Shown: piece after piece, positions 1 to 10,885 of the stretch
How positions within the stretch are numbered: position 1 is the stretch's first letter
Layout: every line of letters starts with the position of its first letter
DNA from: Adiantum capillus-veneris
Taxonomy: Eukaryota; Streptophyta; Polypodiopsida; Polypodiales; Pteridaceae
DNA: 64,000 bases
Direction: 5' to 3'
Assembly (NCBI GenBank): GCA_014529385.2
Contig: CM043954.1
Location: 8,641,306 to 8,705,305 of the forward strand
Translations under genes and position numbers: made by a program
Notes under the pieces: generated by a model
Database searches by the model: none
What the model was told of the DNA's origin: nothing
What the model saw: the letters and a program-made list of their open reading frames with translations, nothing else

Positions 1-773
1 CATGATGCATGAAGATTTCCATCTTCATCGCATAACCTAGGTCACAAGAACACAAAGATTGTACTTTACCAAATCTCTCTTGATGGGAGAATCTATGATA
101 CAAAAGCCTATTAGAGGGGGGACCAGCTCCACATAAATCCGGTCCTCAATTATTTTCATGTTCTTTAATTCTCTTTCTTGCATAAGTATTGTTCATGCCA
201 AGTTAATTAAGACTAACGGTTATGTTGCTATTGCTAATTAAGTTCACCCTCTCTGTTCTCAAAGTAGTCTCACAAAAATGCATTAGGGAAAATTTGGACT
301 CACAAAGGGGCCTTATAAGGAGTTTGACTTCCTCTCTCATGTCCAAAACGGGCGTGTGGTAAATTTTTTACAAATCAACTCTAAACTTGGCGGAGATTTG
401 GCAGTTAGAATCTCCTCTTCAAGATCCTTCTAATGGTATATAGCATGCCACGAGATTCCTCATATTTTGAAAGATTCTATTTTTGATTGTCTAGATTCTA
501 GACGGAGTTGTCACATCATAAGAGAATCAAAAATAGAATCTTTCAAAATATGAGGAATCTCATGGCGTGCTATATATCAATAGAAAGAGCTTGAAGAGTA
601 GATTCTAACTGTCAAATCTTCACCAAGTTTAGAGTTGATTTGCAAAACTTTTACTGCATGCCCGTTTTGGACATGAGAGAGGAAGTCAAACTCCTTATAA
701 GGCCCCTTTGTGAGTCCAAATTTTCCCTAATGCTCACTCTAATTCTCAAAGTTCATAGGCCATTTCCATTAAA
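1..773 (+). mobile_element. Gypsy B-type LTR, 3' portion, truncated by window start
   Basis: This stretch is the plus-strand version of the gypsy B LTR found in reverse complement at 22258-24109 and 27545-29399. The shared landmarks are the fragment around 60-150 with GGACC and CCGGTCC, the segment around 190-260, and the terminal GGCCATTTCCATTA. The LTR is split by a foldback MITE at 280-733. It ends near 773 and no primer-binding site follows, so it is more likely a 3' LTR or a solo LTR than a 5' LTR. The rest of the element would lie left of the window. Confidence 0.7.
280..733. mobile_element. Foldback MITE with ~215-bp inverted arms
   Basis: The left arm (280 to about 497) and the right arm (about 518 to 733) are reverse complements over roughly 215 bp with about 90% identity by eye. 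The outermost bases read GCATTAGGGAAAATTTGG on one side and its complement on the other. The short centre contains a further palindrome, GTCTAGATTCTAGAC. There is no coding capacity. The host sequence on both sides is the gypsy B-type LTR, which proves insertion. I could not define a clean target-site duplication, so the superfamily is unassigned. Confidence 0.75.
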
Positions 774-1887
774 GGTGATGACCTTGTCCAGGAGGGGAAA
801 AAGCTTGAGGGAATTAGTTTTGGTAATAATCTTATAGGCACTGCCATCATAGTGACGGGGAACCAATGTTTAAGGTGAGAGCAACAAATTTGTTTGGGGA
901 TAGGTTTGATGAGGCCCCTTTTAATGCTTAAGTCCATCATATCTTGCCACTTCATTGGGAGTAGGAGTCTCTGTTTGAGTGTCCATCTAGAGTGTAGGAG
1001 TAAAATGTTTTCACCAAAATTTGGGCATGGGGCTGTGGCTAATACTATTGACCAGGATCTGGCAAAGTGTCAAGATTTGTTACACTTAAAGAAATCACCA
1101 AAGAAGTCCTTGAGACTAGCCCCCTCATTTACGACTAGATACTTGGGGAGGGGCTTTCTTAGATCCCACTAGATGCACAACTTGTTGGCAATGGTACCTT
1201 CTGCTCTGCTTGATGGTACAAATAAAGGGTGGCCAAGGGCTACTAGGTATTTCAAGTTCCTTCTCAGCCACAACGAGAGGTTGACAAATTCCATCCATAC
1301 CGGACACATATCTTGGAATACCACAAGGGATGCAAATGTGGGATCCCATGGGAGTACGCTCACAAGAGATCCATTGAGAACAATGGGCCTTTGGCCAAGA
1401 ATTTCACCTTGTGAGCGGAAAGCATCATTCTTGATGCATTAAGGCCATATTTAGTCCTAAGAACTTTTTGATGGCTAAGAAATGTTTTGATCAACATGTT
1501 TACGAGACTTAGTGATTAAGCTATGTTCTGGGAATCTTAATGATGGCATGTAAATTTGATTTATGTCCCTACCAACATATAAATCAAATGTGTTATGGAT
1601 CCCTCAATGAAGCATTTGCATTTTGCAAAGAAATAGCACAAAAGTAAACACCTCTGAACCGATGCCTTCAAGTTTGGCCCAAAAAAAAAAACCTTCAAAA
1701 CATGTGTAAAATTTTCAAAAAGAAGAGCAAATGAGAAAAAACAACCGTATGTTCCTTATAATTAAACAATATCTTGAGGTCTTGTTCATAATAATGTTTC
1801 ATGTGTGCTATCATTTTGTTGGGTTTAAACACAGTCTTTGTTATACACTATTACTCTGAGATAGAGAAAAATAATACTTTGATATGC

Positions 1888-1890
<3 letters not shown>
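774..1890. other. Unclassified interval, no recognised gene
   Basis: About 1.1 kb without recognisable protein similarity, terminal repeats or RNA genes. Short open frames exist on both strands but overlap one another and show no domain. An A-rich stretch lies near 1680-1740. It may be decayed transposon sequence downstream of the LTR. Confidence 0.5.

Positions 1891-1891
<1 letters not shown>

Positions 1892-1929
<38 letters not shown>
1892..1929. repeat. (GA)n microsatellite at LINE 3' end
   Basis: About nineteen GA units, reading (TC)n on the minus strand. The tract sits directly beyond the 3' end of LINE copy 1, the same position as the tract at 3899-3942 next to LINE copy 2, so it probably is the element's 3' tail rather than an unrelated microsatellite. 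Confidence 0.8.
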
Positions 1930-1930
<1 letters not shown>

Positions 1931-1933
<3 letters not shown>

Positions 1934-3896
1934 TAGTTCTATTATCGTCCTGGGAGGTCAAATATGACCTATGGGACCAAATGAACATGTCATGTGGTGT
2001 GAGTGGAGTTCATAAGTGACTCTCGATGCTCAAAAATGGCTGAAATGAGCGTCGCAATAGAGAGTCCACATCGTGGTTGGGAGAGGAAGGTATGTAGGGA
2101 GAGATCATGGCTGAATATATGGGGAAAAGAGGACCTAATGTGGTCAAAAGCTGAGCACTCAAGTAGTGTGTGGTACTCACTCTCTCGCACTTGACGAGGG
2201 CATAAGGTGCAAAGTCGATGACACTCCTCGCCAGTGCCGCAACGTCCTGTCTCGCAGCGTAGAGAATGGGAGCTAAGACAAATGGAGGCAATGGTACGGA
2301 TCGCACTCAACGGGATGGGCTCAAGGATGTAGGAATGGGTTCGGTTACCTCGTTCCGAGAAGAAGAGAGATTTGTAGTTTGGGGCAACGTGTGTGGTGTA
2401 ATGGCTGAAGCGAGAACCTCCAGATTTCTCCCAAGCCGTGATACATTGGCGTTGTAAGAAGGCCTCATTAACTTGGGAGTCGATCGACGCATCCTTGACC
2501 AAGTGACATGCATCCCATCTTCCAAACCATTTCTTGATATCAAGCATCCACCCCGAACTTAGTATTTTGCTCTTGCATGTCTTTTGAACCATTTGACTTG
2601 CTTCATATGCGATTCTAGGAAGTCGATGCAAAGGGCTACGTTGTGTCTTACGCATGTACTCCACAACCCTTTGCATGCCCAAGACCTCAATGGGAAGCAA
2701 TCCGGACTCAAGAAGTAAGAGCATGTAGGGTGTTTGTGTCTTGACTTGGAGAAAGTTGGTGAGAAAACGCTTTTGGACATTCTCAAACTCTTTCCAAATA
2801 GACTTCCCGATGCTTCCACCCCACACCTCCACTCCATAAAGAAGCACCGGTGTCACCAATGTGTCAAAGAGGTACTTTTTGAGAGCCCAACACTTGATCT
2901 CTCTTGCATTGCACATGTTCTCAAATGCATAATAGGACCTCTTTCCGGCTTCCAAGCGATGCATTGCACAATCCTTTCATTTATGATTGGATGGAACCTC
3001 AAGGCCAAGGTACTTGAAGTGATCTACCACTTCAAGTTTCTCATTGTTATATACAATGCATGGATTTTCATCATTGAGGGTCTTTACAAGCATAACCTTG
3101 GTTTTGGATCCATTCACGATCAGCCCGCTATGTAGGCAAAAGCGTTCCAAGACACTCATAAGCTTTTGTGCATCTTCTAAGGTATGTGCCAAGAGCACTA
3201 CATCATCGGCATAAAGCAAAAGCATGATCACCGCATTTCCAATCTTAACCTCTTCTATGCCTTCTTGCTGCATAAAGTCAAGAACCATGCATTCCAATTC
3301 ATCAATGAGTAGCCCAAAGAGGGTTGGGGAAAGTGGGCATCCTTGTTTGACACCAATAGTGCTTGCAAAAAATTCTGAAATTCCATCTCCCATACGTAAT
3401 CGACATATCACTTTTTGGTAGATGCGAAAGACTGCATGCATAAATTCTCTCGGCACTTGAAGGCTTTGCATACGTCTCCAAAGATTTCCTCGCGGTACCA
3501 TGTCAAAAGCTTTCTTGAAATCCACAAAGCAACAATACAACTTTTTTCCTTTCAATCGAGACGCTTCCATAAGAACTCGAAGAGTGACAAGGTGATCAAT
3601 AGTGCTATGATGCTTTCGAAAACCTACTTGGCCAAGTGCACGTTTGCCATTATTTTCAGCCCATTCACTTATCTTCATCTCCATGATACATCCAAATAAC
3701 TTTGCCATTAAAGAACCAACCATTATAGTGCGATAGTTGTTCACATTGTTTACATCTCCTCCTTTGTGCAAAGGTTTGATCCAATTTGCACTCCAATCAT
3801 GAGGCATGCCATACTGAAGTGCAAGGTTAAACATATCGCATATCCAATATCGTGTTTTCTTGCTTGTCCATTTAATCATTTCAGCCTTGACACCTT

Positions 3897-3898
<2 letters not shown>
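1931..3898 (-). mobile_element. LINE (non-LTR retrotransposon) copy 1, 5'-truncated
   Basis: A minus-strand LINE fragment of about 2 kb. It encodes the reverse transcriptase from its early motifs to the C-terminus, then a 3' UTR of about 50 bp and a TC tail. The 5' end stops abruptly at 3898, directly against the GA/TC tail of LINE copy 2, so the two copies lie head to tail. 5' truncation is normal for target-primed reverse transcription. No target-site duplication is obvious. Confidence 0.85.
1990..3898 (-). pseudogene. LINE ORF2 reverse transcriptase, truncated, one in-frame stop
   Basis: Encodes the RT domain of a non-LTR element: conserved blocks around GYRTIMVGSLMAK-like and GFRKHHST, CCFVDFKKAFDMV, GVKQGCPLSPTLF and the catalytic LLLYADDVVLLA, followed by a thumb/connection region. 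Near the C-terminus is a Cys-rich CXXC...H...C segment (CTLCPRQVRESEYHTLLEC) of the zinc-binding type found after RT in plant LINEs. The frame stays open to 1990 except for a TGA at 2977-2979. The related copy at 4847-5182 has TGG (Trp) there, so this is one nonsense change and not a frameshift. The N-terminal endonuclease region is missing. Upstream of about 3898 the open frame continues into the neighbouring TC tail, giving an artificial SLSLSL stretch. It is inactive as it stands. Confidence 0.85.

Positions 3899-3942
<44 letters not shown>
3899..3942. repeat. (GA)n microsatellite, 3' tail of LINE copy 2
   Basis: About 22 GA units ending in GGGGAAAG. It marks the 3' end of LINE copy 2 (minus strand) and is also the junction with the truncated 5' end of LINE copy 1. 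Confidence 0.8.
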
Positions 3943-3945
<3 letters not shown>

Positions 3946-5415
3946 AAAGATTTTATTATCATCCTCAGAGGCTGAATTTGACCTATGGGACCAAAGATAG
4001 ATGTGATGCAGTATGTATGGGGATGATAATTGATTCTCGATGCTCCAAAATTGTTGTGAGATCAGAGTCACAATGGAGAGCCCACAGTGTGACTGGGAGA
4101 GGAAAGTGTGTAGATCTAAGTCATGGTTGAAAATGTGAGGGAAGAATTCTAGTAGCGTGTGGTATTGAAACTCTCAAACTTACAGTGAGCGTAATGTGCA
4201 TAATTCATCTGACTCTTCTTCATTTCCCCAATGCCCTATCTCACATCAAAGGGAGTGGGAGCTAAGACAAATGGCTACGATAGTGCATAACACCAACAAG
4301 GAGATATGCTTAAGCATATAAGGGTGAGTACACTTTCCTCTTTTGGAAAAGAACATGGTTTTATTTGTGGGTGGTGTAATGTATGAAGCATGACATAATA
4401 CATTGTCACGCTTCATACATTACACCACCCATGCAATAAAACATTGGCATCACCGAAAAGCTTCATTCACTTGGGAGTCAAATGAGGAATCATGTAGCAA
4501 GTGTTATGCATTCCATCTCCCAAACCATTTCTTCTTTGTGTCTTACATCCATCCCGTGCTGAAGATCTTGCTTTTATGCACCTTTTGAACTTTTTTGCTT
4601 GCTTCTCATGCAATTATAGTAGGAAGTCAATGTGAGGGGTTTTGATGCATCTTTATCATGTACTCCACAACCCTTTCCATGTGGATAACCTCAATTGGAA
4701 GAGATCCCAATCCAAAAAGTAGAGCAGATATGGTTTTTGTGTCTTAACTTGGAGAAATTTTGTAATAAAAATCTTTTCATGTAGACTTTGAGATGCTCCC
4801 ACCCCACACTTTAACTCTGTAAAGAAGAACCGATGTCACCAATGTGTCAAAAAGATACTTCTTGAGAACCCAACATTTGACATCCCCCCACATTACACAT
4901 GTTCCCAAATGCATGGTACACTCTCTTTCCAGCTTCCAAATGGTGCAGAACACATTCATGCCACTTGTGATTGGTCAGAACCTCAAGGTCAAGGTACTTA
5001 GAGCTCTCAAAAACTTCAAGTTTATCATTGTTGTACACAATGCATGGCTTCTCCTTATGGCTGGTTTTTGCAAGTATAACCTTTGTTTTGGATTCATTCA
5101 CAATCATCCCACTATGCAAGCCAAAGTTATCAAGGACAACCATAAGCTTTGGTGCATCCTCTGAATTATGTGATAGAAGCACTACATCATCCGCATACTA
5201 CAAAAGCATGATTATTGTGTTGCAAATAGTAACCTCTGCAATGCCTTCTTGTTGCATAAAGCCAAGTACCAAGTGATCGATGCATAGACCAAAGAGAGTT
5301 GATGTGACAACCGACATCCTTGTTTAACCCCAATAATGCTTGCAAGAAATTCTAAAATTCCCATTCCATGCACAATTGACATATCACCTTCTCATAATTT
5401 TGAGACACCGCATGT
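3943..5415 (-). mobile_element. LINE copy 2, 5'-truncated and degenerate
   Basis: Its 3' UTR (about 3950-4060) aligns with 1935-2045 of LINE copy 1, including the shared GACCTATGGGACCAAA block. Remnants of RT and the C-terminal region run to about 5415, where similarity to copy 1 ends inside the RT domain. The sequence is clearly more diverged than copy 1. Confidence 0.8.
4403..5415 (-). pseudogene. LINE reverse transcriptase remnant
   Basis: Two overlapping minus-strand frames (4777-4959 and 4847-5182) encode pieces homologous to LINE copy 1: the segment after the catalytic motif (HNSEDAPKLM, CLHSG-like HSGMIVNESKTKV, KYLDLEV) and the downstream CWVLKKYLFDTLVTSVLLY block. The YADD catalytic motif can still be read just right of 5182 but follows a stop codon. 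Multiple frameshifts and stops make this non-functional. It is useful because it retains Trp where copy 1 has its premature stop. Confidence 0.75.
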
Positions 5416-5545
5416 TAGGAATTTGTGTCTAAGCCCACACCATGGAGACCTCCCCTTACTCTACCTTGTCTAGATTCAATGTATTCGCCTACTAGATTTG
5501 CCTACCACTTTTTATTTGATGCTTCCTTTAACTCCATATGGTACC

Positions 5546-5595
<50 letters not shown>

Positions 5596-5955
5596 ACTCA
5601 CACTCATGAAGAGGAATGCATGACCTAGAAGATATTTGGGCTGATTTTGATGCTTACAATTATTGGTGATTCCATTCAAAGCTTTCCCAAAAAGTTTATA
5701 GAATGGCTCTCTATGTATTTGCACTTTAGTTATATAATCAATCCAACTTGTGCATATTCTCCTTGTGCATTGAATCTCCTAATTGTGTTTAGTTTGGCTT
5801 CACATGATGCTTTCACCATCATCATGAAATCTATCCACCCTAATCCACTTACTTATTAAGTGGTGTCAAAGCTTAGTAAGGGCTATCATTTCCTAGCCTC
5901 GTTAGATCTTTGTTTTGTGTGTGTGTAGGTGCATAACTTCCTTTTATATATAATC

Positions 5956-5997
<42 letters not shown>

Positions 5998-6060
5998 TAG
6001 ATGATTTCCATTCAAACCCTCTTGCATTGCACTTAGGTTTTGCACAACATGATTGGATTG

Positions 6061-6095
<35 letters not shown>

Positions 6096-6294
6096 CGTTG
6101 TGTTCAAATCATGCTTCACTTTTTGAGCTTGTAATTTCCTTAACTCTCTTCTCAACATATATGTGAGCAAAGAGCTTCTCAATATCTTTCTAATGAGCTA
6201 TAGCATGCCCAAATTGGATAATCTCTTGACCAACTGCAGAAGTTGCTTCAATACCTCCAAGCTCGGCATATCCGACAAGGATTGTGGAAAGGTG
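5416..6294. other. Unclassified interval rich in simple repeats
   Basis: No gene recognised. It contains a run of 33 C (5547-5579) followed by CA repeats (5580-5593), a (CT)n tract at 5960-5995 and a (GT)n tract at 6064-6093. The apparent ORFs here mostly translate these repeats. Confidence 0.6.
5547..5593. repeat. Poly-C run followed by (CA)n
   Basis: Thirty-three consecutive C residues followed directly by a CA dinucleotide repeat. The exact length may be affected by sequencing error. Confidence 0.9.
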
Positions 6295-6641
6295 TGTAAC
6301 ATTTAATGGCCTAGGAACTTGTGTGTAGCGGAAAATAGCATAAACATAGTGAGCATTTCATTAGAATAGATTCCTAATGAGTATGGCAAGAGTTCTTGGA
6401 TGGAGAGAGAAACAAAAAGCATAAAACCTAGTTAGATAGGCATGAACAATACTTCAAAAGAGAGAGAAATTAAGCTATTGACAACAATTGAGGACCGGAT
6501 TTACATGGAGCCGGTCTCCCGTCCCGGTCTCCCATCCAAAAGGCTTTGTATTATAGGTTTCCCCCATCAAGGGAGACATTTTACAATACAATACTTTGTG
6601 TTCCTTCAATAACTTGATGGTGCAATGAAGATGGAAGCTTC

Positions 6642-7403
6642 TGTTAGAAAATAAGACGTAGCTAAATAGATTTTTGAGTAGATTACTTAAAGGAGAGATA
6701 GATTTCACACACAAGAGATTATAGAGTAGAGAGAGAGAGAGAGAGTACACACGATATACGTGGTTCACCCAATGTGGGCTACGTCCACGGGAAAGCAGCC
6801 ACTCAATGGCTTTAGCACTTCAAAAGAAGAAGTAGTTTACAAAGGGATTAAACCCTTGATAGAGCTCCCGCCTTGCTTCACTCTCACCACCTCACACTCA
6901 CCTTGTTGCATCAACTTCACACTATGAAATGTGTGTAGAAATGGCCTCCTTTTATAGGCCAAAAGGGCTGCCCTCTCTTATGAGAGACAACCATGTGTAG
7001 CCGCCCTTGTGCGAATAAGTCCAAATCGGATCCTCCAATCCGCCCATGTGTGGGCGCCCTTGAGAAGACAAGTCTGCTTTTGAATTCGGCCACTGGCCAC
7101 CGGCCATTGACTTCTGACCACCGGCCATCGGCCATTGACTACCGGCCAACGGCCAACCGATCGGTTTTTTTCCGACCACTTCCCGGCCGCCGTCCGGCCA
7201 TAATATTCCGGTGAAAAAAAAATATCGGGGGCCTCCACCCCTGAGGCCTCTAAAGTTGCCCCTGATTCTTGTCCCTGAAAATTTTGGTTTCCGGTGAGTG
7301 ATTTTCCTTCACGCACGATGGCTTCTCCTCATAATGGGGGCCTTACAAATGTGCGCTTTTACCACAGAAAATTACAAGGGTAAATCAGGCTCCATACTTA
7401 ATA
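6642..7403 (-). mobile_element. Solo LTR of copia-1 family
   Basis: A 762-bp LTR in minus orientation, starting TGTTAGAAAATAAGACG and ending in the complement of the family start (CTCCATACTTAATA, expected AACA). It is flanked by the direct duplication GCTTC at 6637-6641 and 7404-7408. No internal domain is attached, as expected after LTR-LTR recombination. The TATA box with its GGCC-rich surround (around 6940-6960) is intact, and the GC-rich repeat near 7080-7160 is expanded. Confidence 0.9.
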
Positions 7404-7870
7404 GCTTCAAGCACCATGCACACACACTTATAAAACACATCATCAATTCCCTCACGGTCTCAGACACAAGACCTCACACACCTTCGAAGATGGTGAGAGC
7501 TAGCGGGGTATGAGGGTAGAATGGGAGGAAGAAGGAGTATTCTTATGAGAAAGAAGTATGTGTCCCGTATTCCCTTTGTGTAAAGAGAGCCTACTAGAGT
7601 GTGTGTGTGTTTGTCTCTCATCCCCTACAAGAAATGCCTGCCCTCTCCAAGATAGGGATGTGGGAAGATTTTTGAGTCTTCCCACAAGCATTCAATTTGC
7701 CCTATGTTTTGACCATTGGACCTAGCCTTTGAATTTTGGGACCTTAGCATTTTGGAAGTCTTAATGGGCTCAACCTTAGGGTCTTTGAAGCCCATTGTTT
7801 GCACATTGATCTTTTGCAGATGCCCCCCCTTTGGATCCCTACTGTGACTGGTTTGCCAGTGTAACCAGTA

Positions 7871-8622
7871 TGTTAAGTATGGAGCCTGATTTACCTTGTA
7901 ATTTTTTGTGGTAAAAGCGCACATTTGTAAGGCCCCATTATGAGGAGAAGCCATCGTGCGTAAAGAAATCTCACTCACCGAAAACCAAAATTTTCATGGC
8001 CAAAAATCAGGGGCAACTTTAAAGGCCTTGGGGGCGGAAGCCCCTGAGATTTTTTTTCCTTGGCCGGAATATTTCTTTTTGCCGGAATATTATGGCCAGA
8101 CGGCAGTCGGAAAGTGGTTGGAAAACAACCGGTACGGTTGGCCGGTGGTCGGAAGTCAATGGCCGGTGGCCGAATTCAAAAGCGGACTTGTCTTCTCAAG
8201 GGAAGCCACACATGGGCGGATTGAAGGGTCCGATTTGGACTTATTCGCACAAGGGCGGCTACACATGGCTGCCTCTCATAAGAGAGGGCAGCCCTTTTGG
8301 CCTATAAAAGGAGGCCATTTCTACACACATTTTATAGTGTGAAGTTGATGCAACAAGGTGAGTGTGAGGTGGTGAGAGTGAAGCAAGACGGGAGCTCCAT
8401 TAAGGGTATAATCCCTTTGTAAACTACTTCTTGTTTTGAAGTAATAAAGCCATTGAGTGGCTGCTTTCCCGTGGACGTAGCCCACATTGGGTGAACCACG
8501 TATATCGTGTATACTCTCTCTCTCTCTCTCTCTCTACTCTATAATCTCGTGTATGTAAATTTGTCTCTCTCCATTAAGTAATCGACTCAATTATCTATTT
8601 AGCTACGTCTTATTTCCTAACA
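7871..8622 (+). repeat. Copia 1 5' LTR
   Basis: 752 bp, beginning TGTTAAGTATGGAGCC and ending CTTATTTCCTAACA. It contains a TATA box (TATAAAA, 8303-8309) inside a GGCC-flanked dyad and a CT microsatellite near 8515-8535. The same LTR is present as solo copies at 6642-7403 and 38133-38926. Confidence 0.92.
8303..8309 (+). promoter_or_regulatory. TATA box of copia 1 5' LTR
   Basis: TATAAAA within GGCCTATAAAAGGAGGCC, preserved in the 3' LTR at 12049-12055 and in the minus-strand solo LTR near 6950. In the solo LTR at 38133-38926 it is mutated to TATACAA (near 38604). It probably marks the retrotransposon promoter. Confidence 0.6.
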
Positions 8623-8624
8623 AC

Positions 8625-8636
8625 TGGTATCAGAGC
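8625..8636 (+). other. Primer-binding site (tRNA-iMet type)
   Basis: TGGTATCAGAGC two bases after the 5' LTR end; this is complementary to the 3' end of initiator tRNA-Met, the usual primer of plant copia elements. Confidence 0.9.
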
Positions 8637-8686
8637 AAGGTTTGCTCGTAGCTAAGTTATCTTAAGGAAAGGATTCCTTGAATTGA

Positions 8687-9255
8687 GTGGGAGTTATGGC
8701 AGAGGAAGGGAAGCTCAAGATTGAGAAGTTCAACAACAAAAACTACCAACATTGGAAGGTGCCTATTGAAGACTATCTCTACCAAAAGGACCTATATTTG
8801 CCACTAGGCGGTCTTGCAAAGAAGCCCGCAACGATGTCAGATGAAGCATGGATTGTCCTTGATCGAAAGGCACTGGGAACAATCCGGTTAAGCTTGGTGT
8901 CAACGGTGGCCTTCAACGTTTCAGAGATGAAGACCACGGAGGACTTGATGAAGTCACTTGATGACTTCTACGAAAAACCATTGGCATCCAATAAGGTATT
9001 TCTTAAGAAGCGCTTGTTCAATCTAAAGATGGCAGAGAATGGTTCAGTTGCAGAACACCTAAATGAGGGAATTTCGATGATGAAGTGCGAGCTCTCCTTA
9101 TACTATCATCTTTACCGGATAGTTGGGACAACCTTGTGATGGCTGTAAGTAATTCTATCTCTGGCACAAATACTCTTAAGTTTGATGATGTTGTGGGTGT
9201 TCTCCTAAGCGAGGAAATGCGAAGGAGAAGCACATGAGAATCATCAAGTGCTGCA
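8687..9255 (+). pseudogene. Copia 1 gag, N-terminal part, frameshifted
   Basis: Starts about 60 bp after the primer site. The product begins with the copia capsid pattern (KIEKFNNKNYQHWKVPIEDY, then AWIVLDRKALGTIRLSL and KVFLKKRLFNLKMAENGSV), typical of the UBN2-type gag of Tnt1-like elements. The open frame ends at 9139 after HLNE. Downstream capsid sequence (around LPDSWDNLVMAVS) continues in another frame, so at least one frameshift is present. The nucleocapsid follows at 9262. Confidence 0.85.
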
Positions 9256-9261
9256 CTATTA

Positions 9262-9660
9262 GTGGAAACAAGAAGAAGGCTTAAGGAGAGTTTCAAAAAC
9301 CAAAAGGGTCGTGATCGCTCAAGGCGGAGCAAGTCACGCACAAAGTCAGTTCTTGAATGTTGGAACTGCGGCAAGAAGGGCCACGTCAAGAAGGATTGCT
9401 GGTCCAAGAAGAAGAAGGAGACAGAGTCTCAAGACAACAAGCCAACATCGGAGGCCAATGTGGCAGGTAAAGTAGAGCAAGATGCTCTAATTCTCTCATT
9501 AGACAATGTGTCTAATTCCTGGATAGTAGATTCCGGGGCTTCATTCCATGCGACACCACACAAGCAACATTTCCAAGACTACACCAAAGGTAATTTTGGG
9601 TATGTATACTTGGGAGATGATGAAGCTTGTGAGATTGTCGGCAAAGGTACAGTTTCTATC
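9262..9660 (+). pseudogene. Copia 1 nucleocapsid and protease start
   Basis: Encodes a basic stretch, a complete CCHC zinc knuckle (CWNCGKKGHVKKDC) and the start of the aspartic protease with its active-site motif (WIVDSGASFHATP). It continues through YLGDDEACEIVGKGTVSI, after which the copia reading stops abruptly at about 9660. The next bases belong to an inverted segment of the same element. The rest of protease, the GAG-pre-integrase domain and the integrase catalytic core are absent from the element. Confidence 0.88.
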
Positions 9661-10885
9661 ATTGCAAACCTTTCTAGTACCTTCTTGATGTAATCTTCTT
9701 GAGATAGCTTTATTGTGTTCTTCCTCCTATCCCTTGATATTTTCATACCAAGTATCCTCTTTGCAACACCTAAATCTTTCATTGAAAAATATTTAGACAG
9801 ATCCTCTTTTAGGTCTTTGATATCCTGCATGTTAGCACTTGCAATCAACATGTCATCAACATATAACATTAGGATGATGAATTTCCCATCTCCCAAATTC
9901 TTCGTGTAGACGTAGTGATCCGAGTTGCATCTTGTGAATCCATGATCCAACATCCATCGATCAAACTTCAAGTACCATCGTCTTGATGCTTGCTTTAAAC
10001 CATACAAGCTCTTCTTTAATCTGCAAACCATTTTCTCCTTACCTTTTACTTCATACCCCTTTGGTTGAAGCATGTAAATTTCCTCCTCTAAGTCACCGTG
10101 AGGGAATTCCGTATTTACATCCATTTCCTCGAGATTTAGATCATGAGCAGCCACAAGGCTTAAGACAAGCCTAATTGAGTTCATTTTTACAACAGGAGAA
10201 AATATTTCATTGAAGTCAACACCTTTCTTTTGAGAAAACCCTTTTACCACAAGCCTAGACTTGTACCTTTTCTTCCCACCTTCTTCTTCCTTCACCTTGT
10301 ACACACATTTGTTTTGAAGTGCCCGCTTACCTTTAGGCAACTCAACCAACTCCCATGTTTGGTTGCGATGTAGTGAGTCCATCTCCACTTGCATGCTCTT
10401 CGTCCATTCTTCTTTGGATTCATGTTGCATAGCTTCTTCGTATGATTCTGGCCCTCCAGAATCTGAGATCAAGAGATGGTTGAAGCAAGGAATAAACCTT
10501 TCTGGAGGTCTACTTGCTCTTGTAGATCTTCGGGGAATAGGTTGAGGCTCCTCAATTGGTTGCGTTGTTGCACATTGTCCCCGTTTGTAGTCCTTGAGTC
10601 TTCACCATCCTCAAGCTCCATGTACTCATCACCTGTTTCTTTTGTTTGTTTTCTTTCCAAGTAATCTTTGTACATATTTTGTTCGTTAAAAATTACATCC
10701 CTACTCCTTAAGATTTTACCATCTTCAGGATTCCATAGGCGATACCCAAAATCACCTTCTCCATAGCCAATGAAGAAACACTTTTTGGACTTTGCATCTA
10801 GCTTTGATCTTAGGCTTCTATCTATGTGCATGAAAGCCTCACACCCAAAAACTTTGAGAAATGCATAATTCACCGGTTTACCTGT
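9660..10885 (-). pseudogene. Inverted copia 1 segment: integrase C-terminus and RT
   Basis: On the minus strand this encodes, in normal order, the integrase C-terminal region (GKPVNYAFLKVFGCEAF, KKCFFIGYGEGDFGYRLW), a linker with a frameshift around 10470, and the copia reverse transcriptase (LVVKGFSQKKGVDFNEIFSP, LEEMDVNTEFPHGDLEEEIY, CRLKKSLYGLKQASRRWY, catalytic LMLYVDDMLIA) ending at KKVLERF near 9665. The flanking gag and RNase H parts of the same element read on the plus strand, so this block is inverted in place. The usual TAF in the MDVKTAFLHG motif reads TEF here. Confidence 0.9.

Noticed and set aside
2734-3135. Plus-strand open frames across the LINE
   Set aside because: They are antisense shadows of the minus-strand reverse transcriptase, which carries the conserved motifs.
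5512-5724. Open frame over the poly-C tract with a poly-Gly/poly-Pro product
   Set aside because: It translates a 33-base C run and CA repeats; no conserved coding signal.
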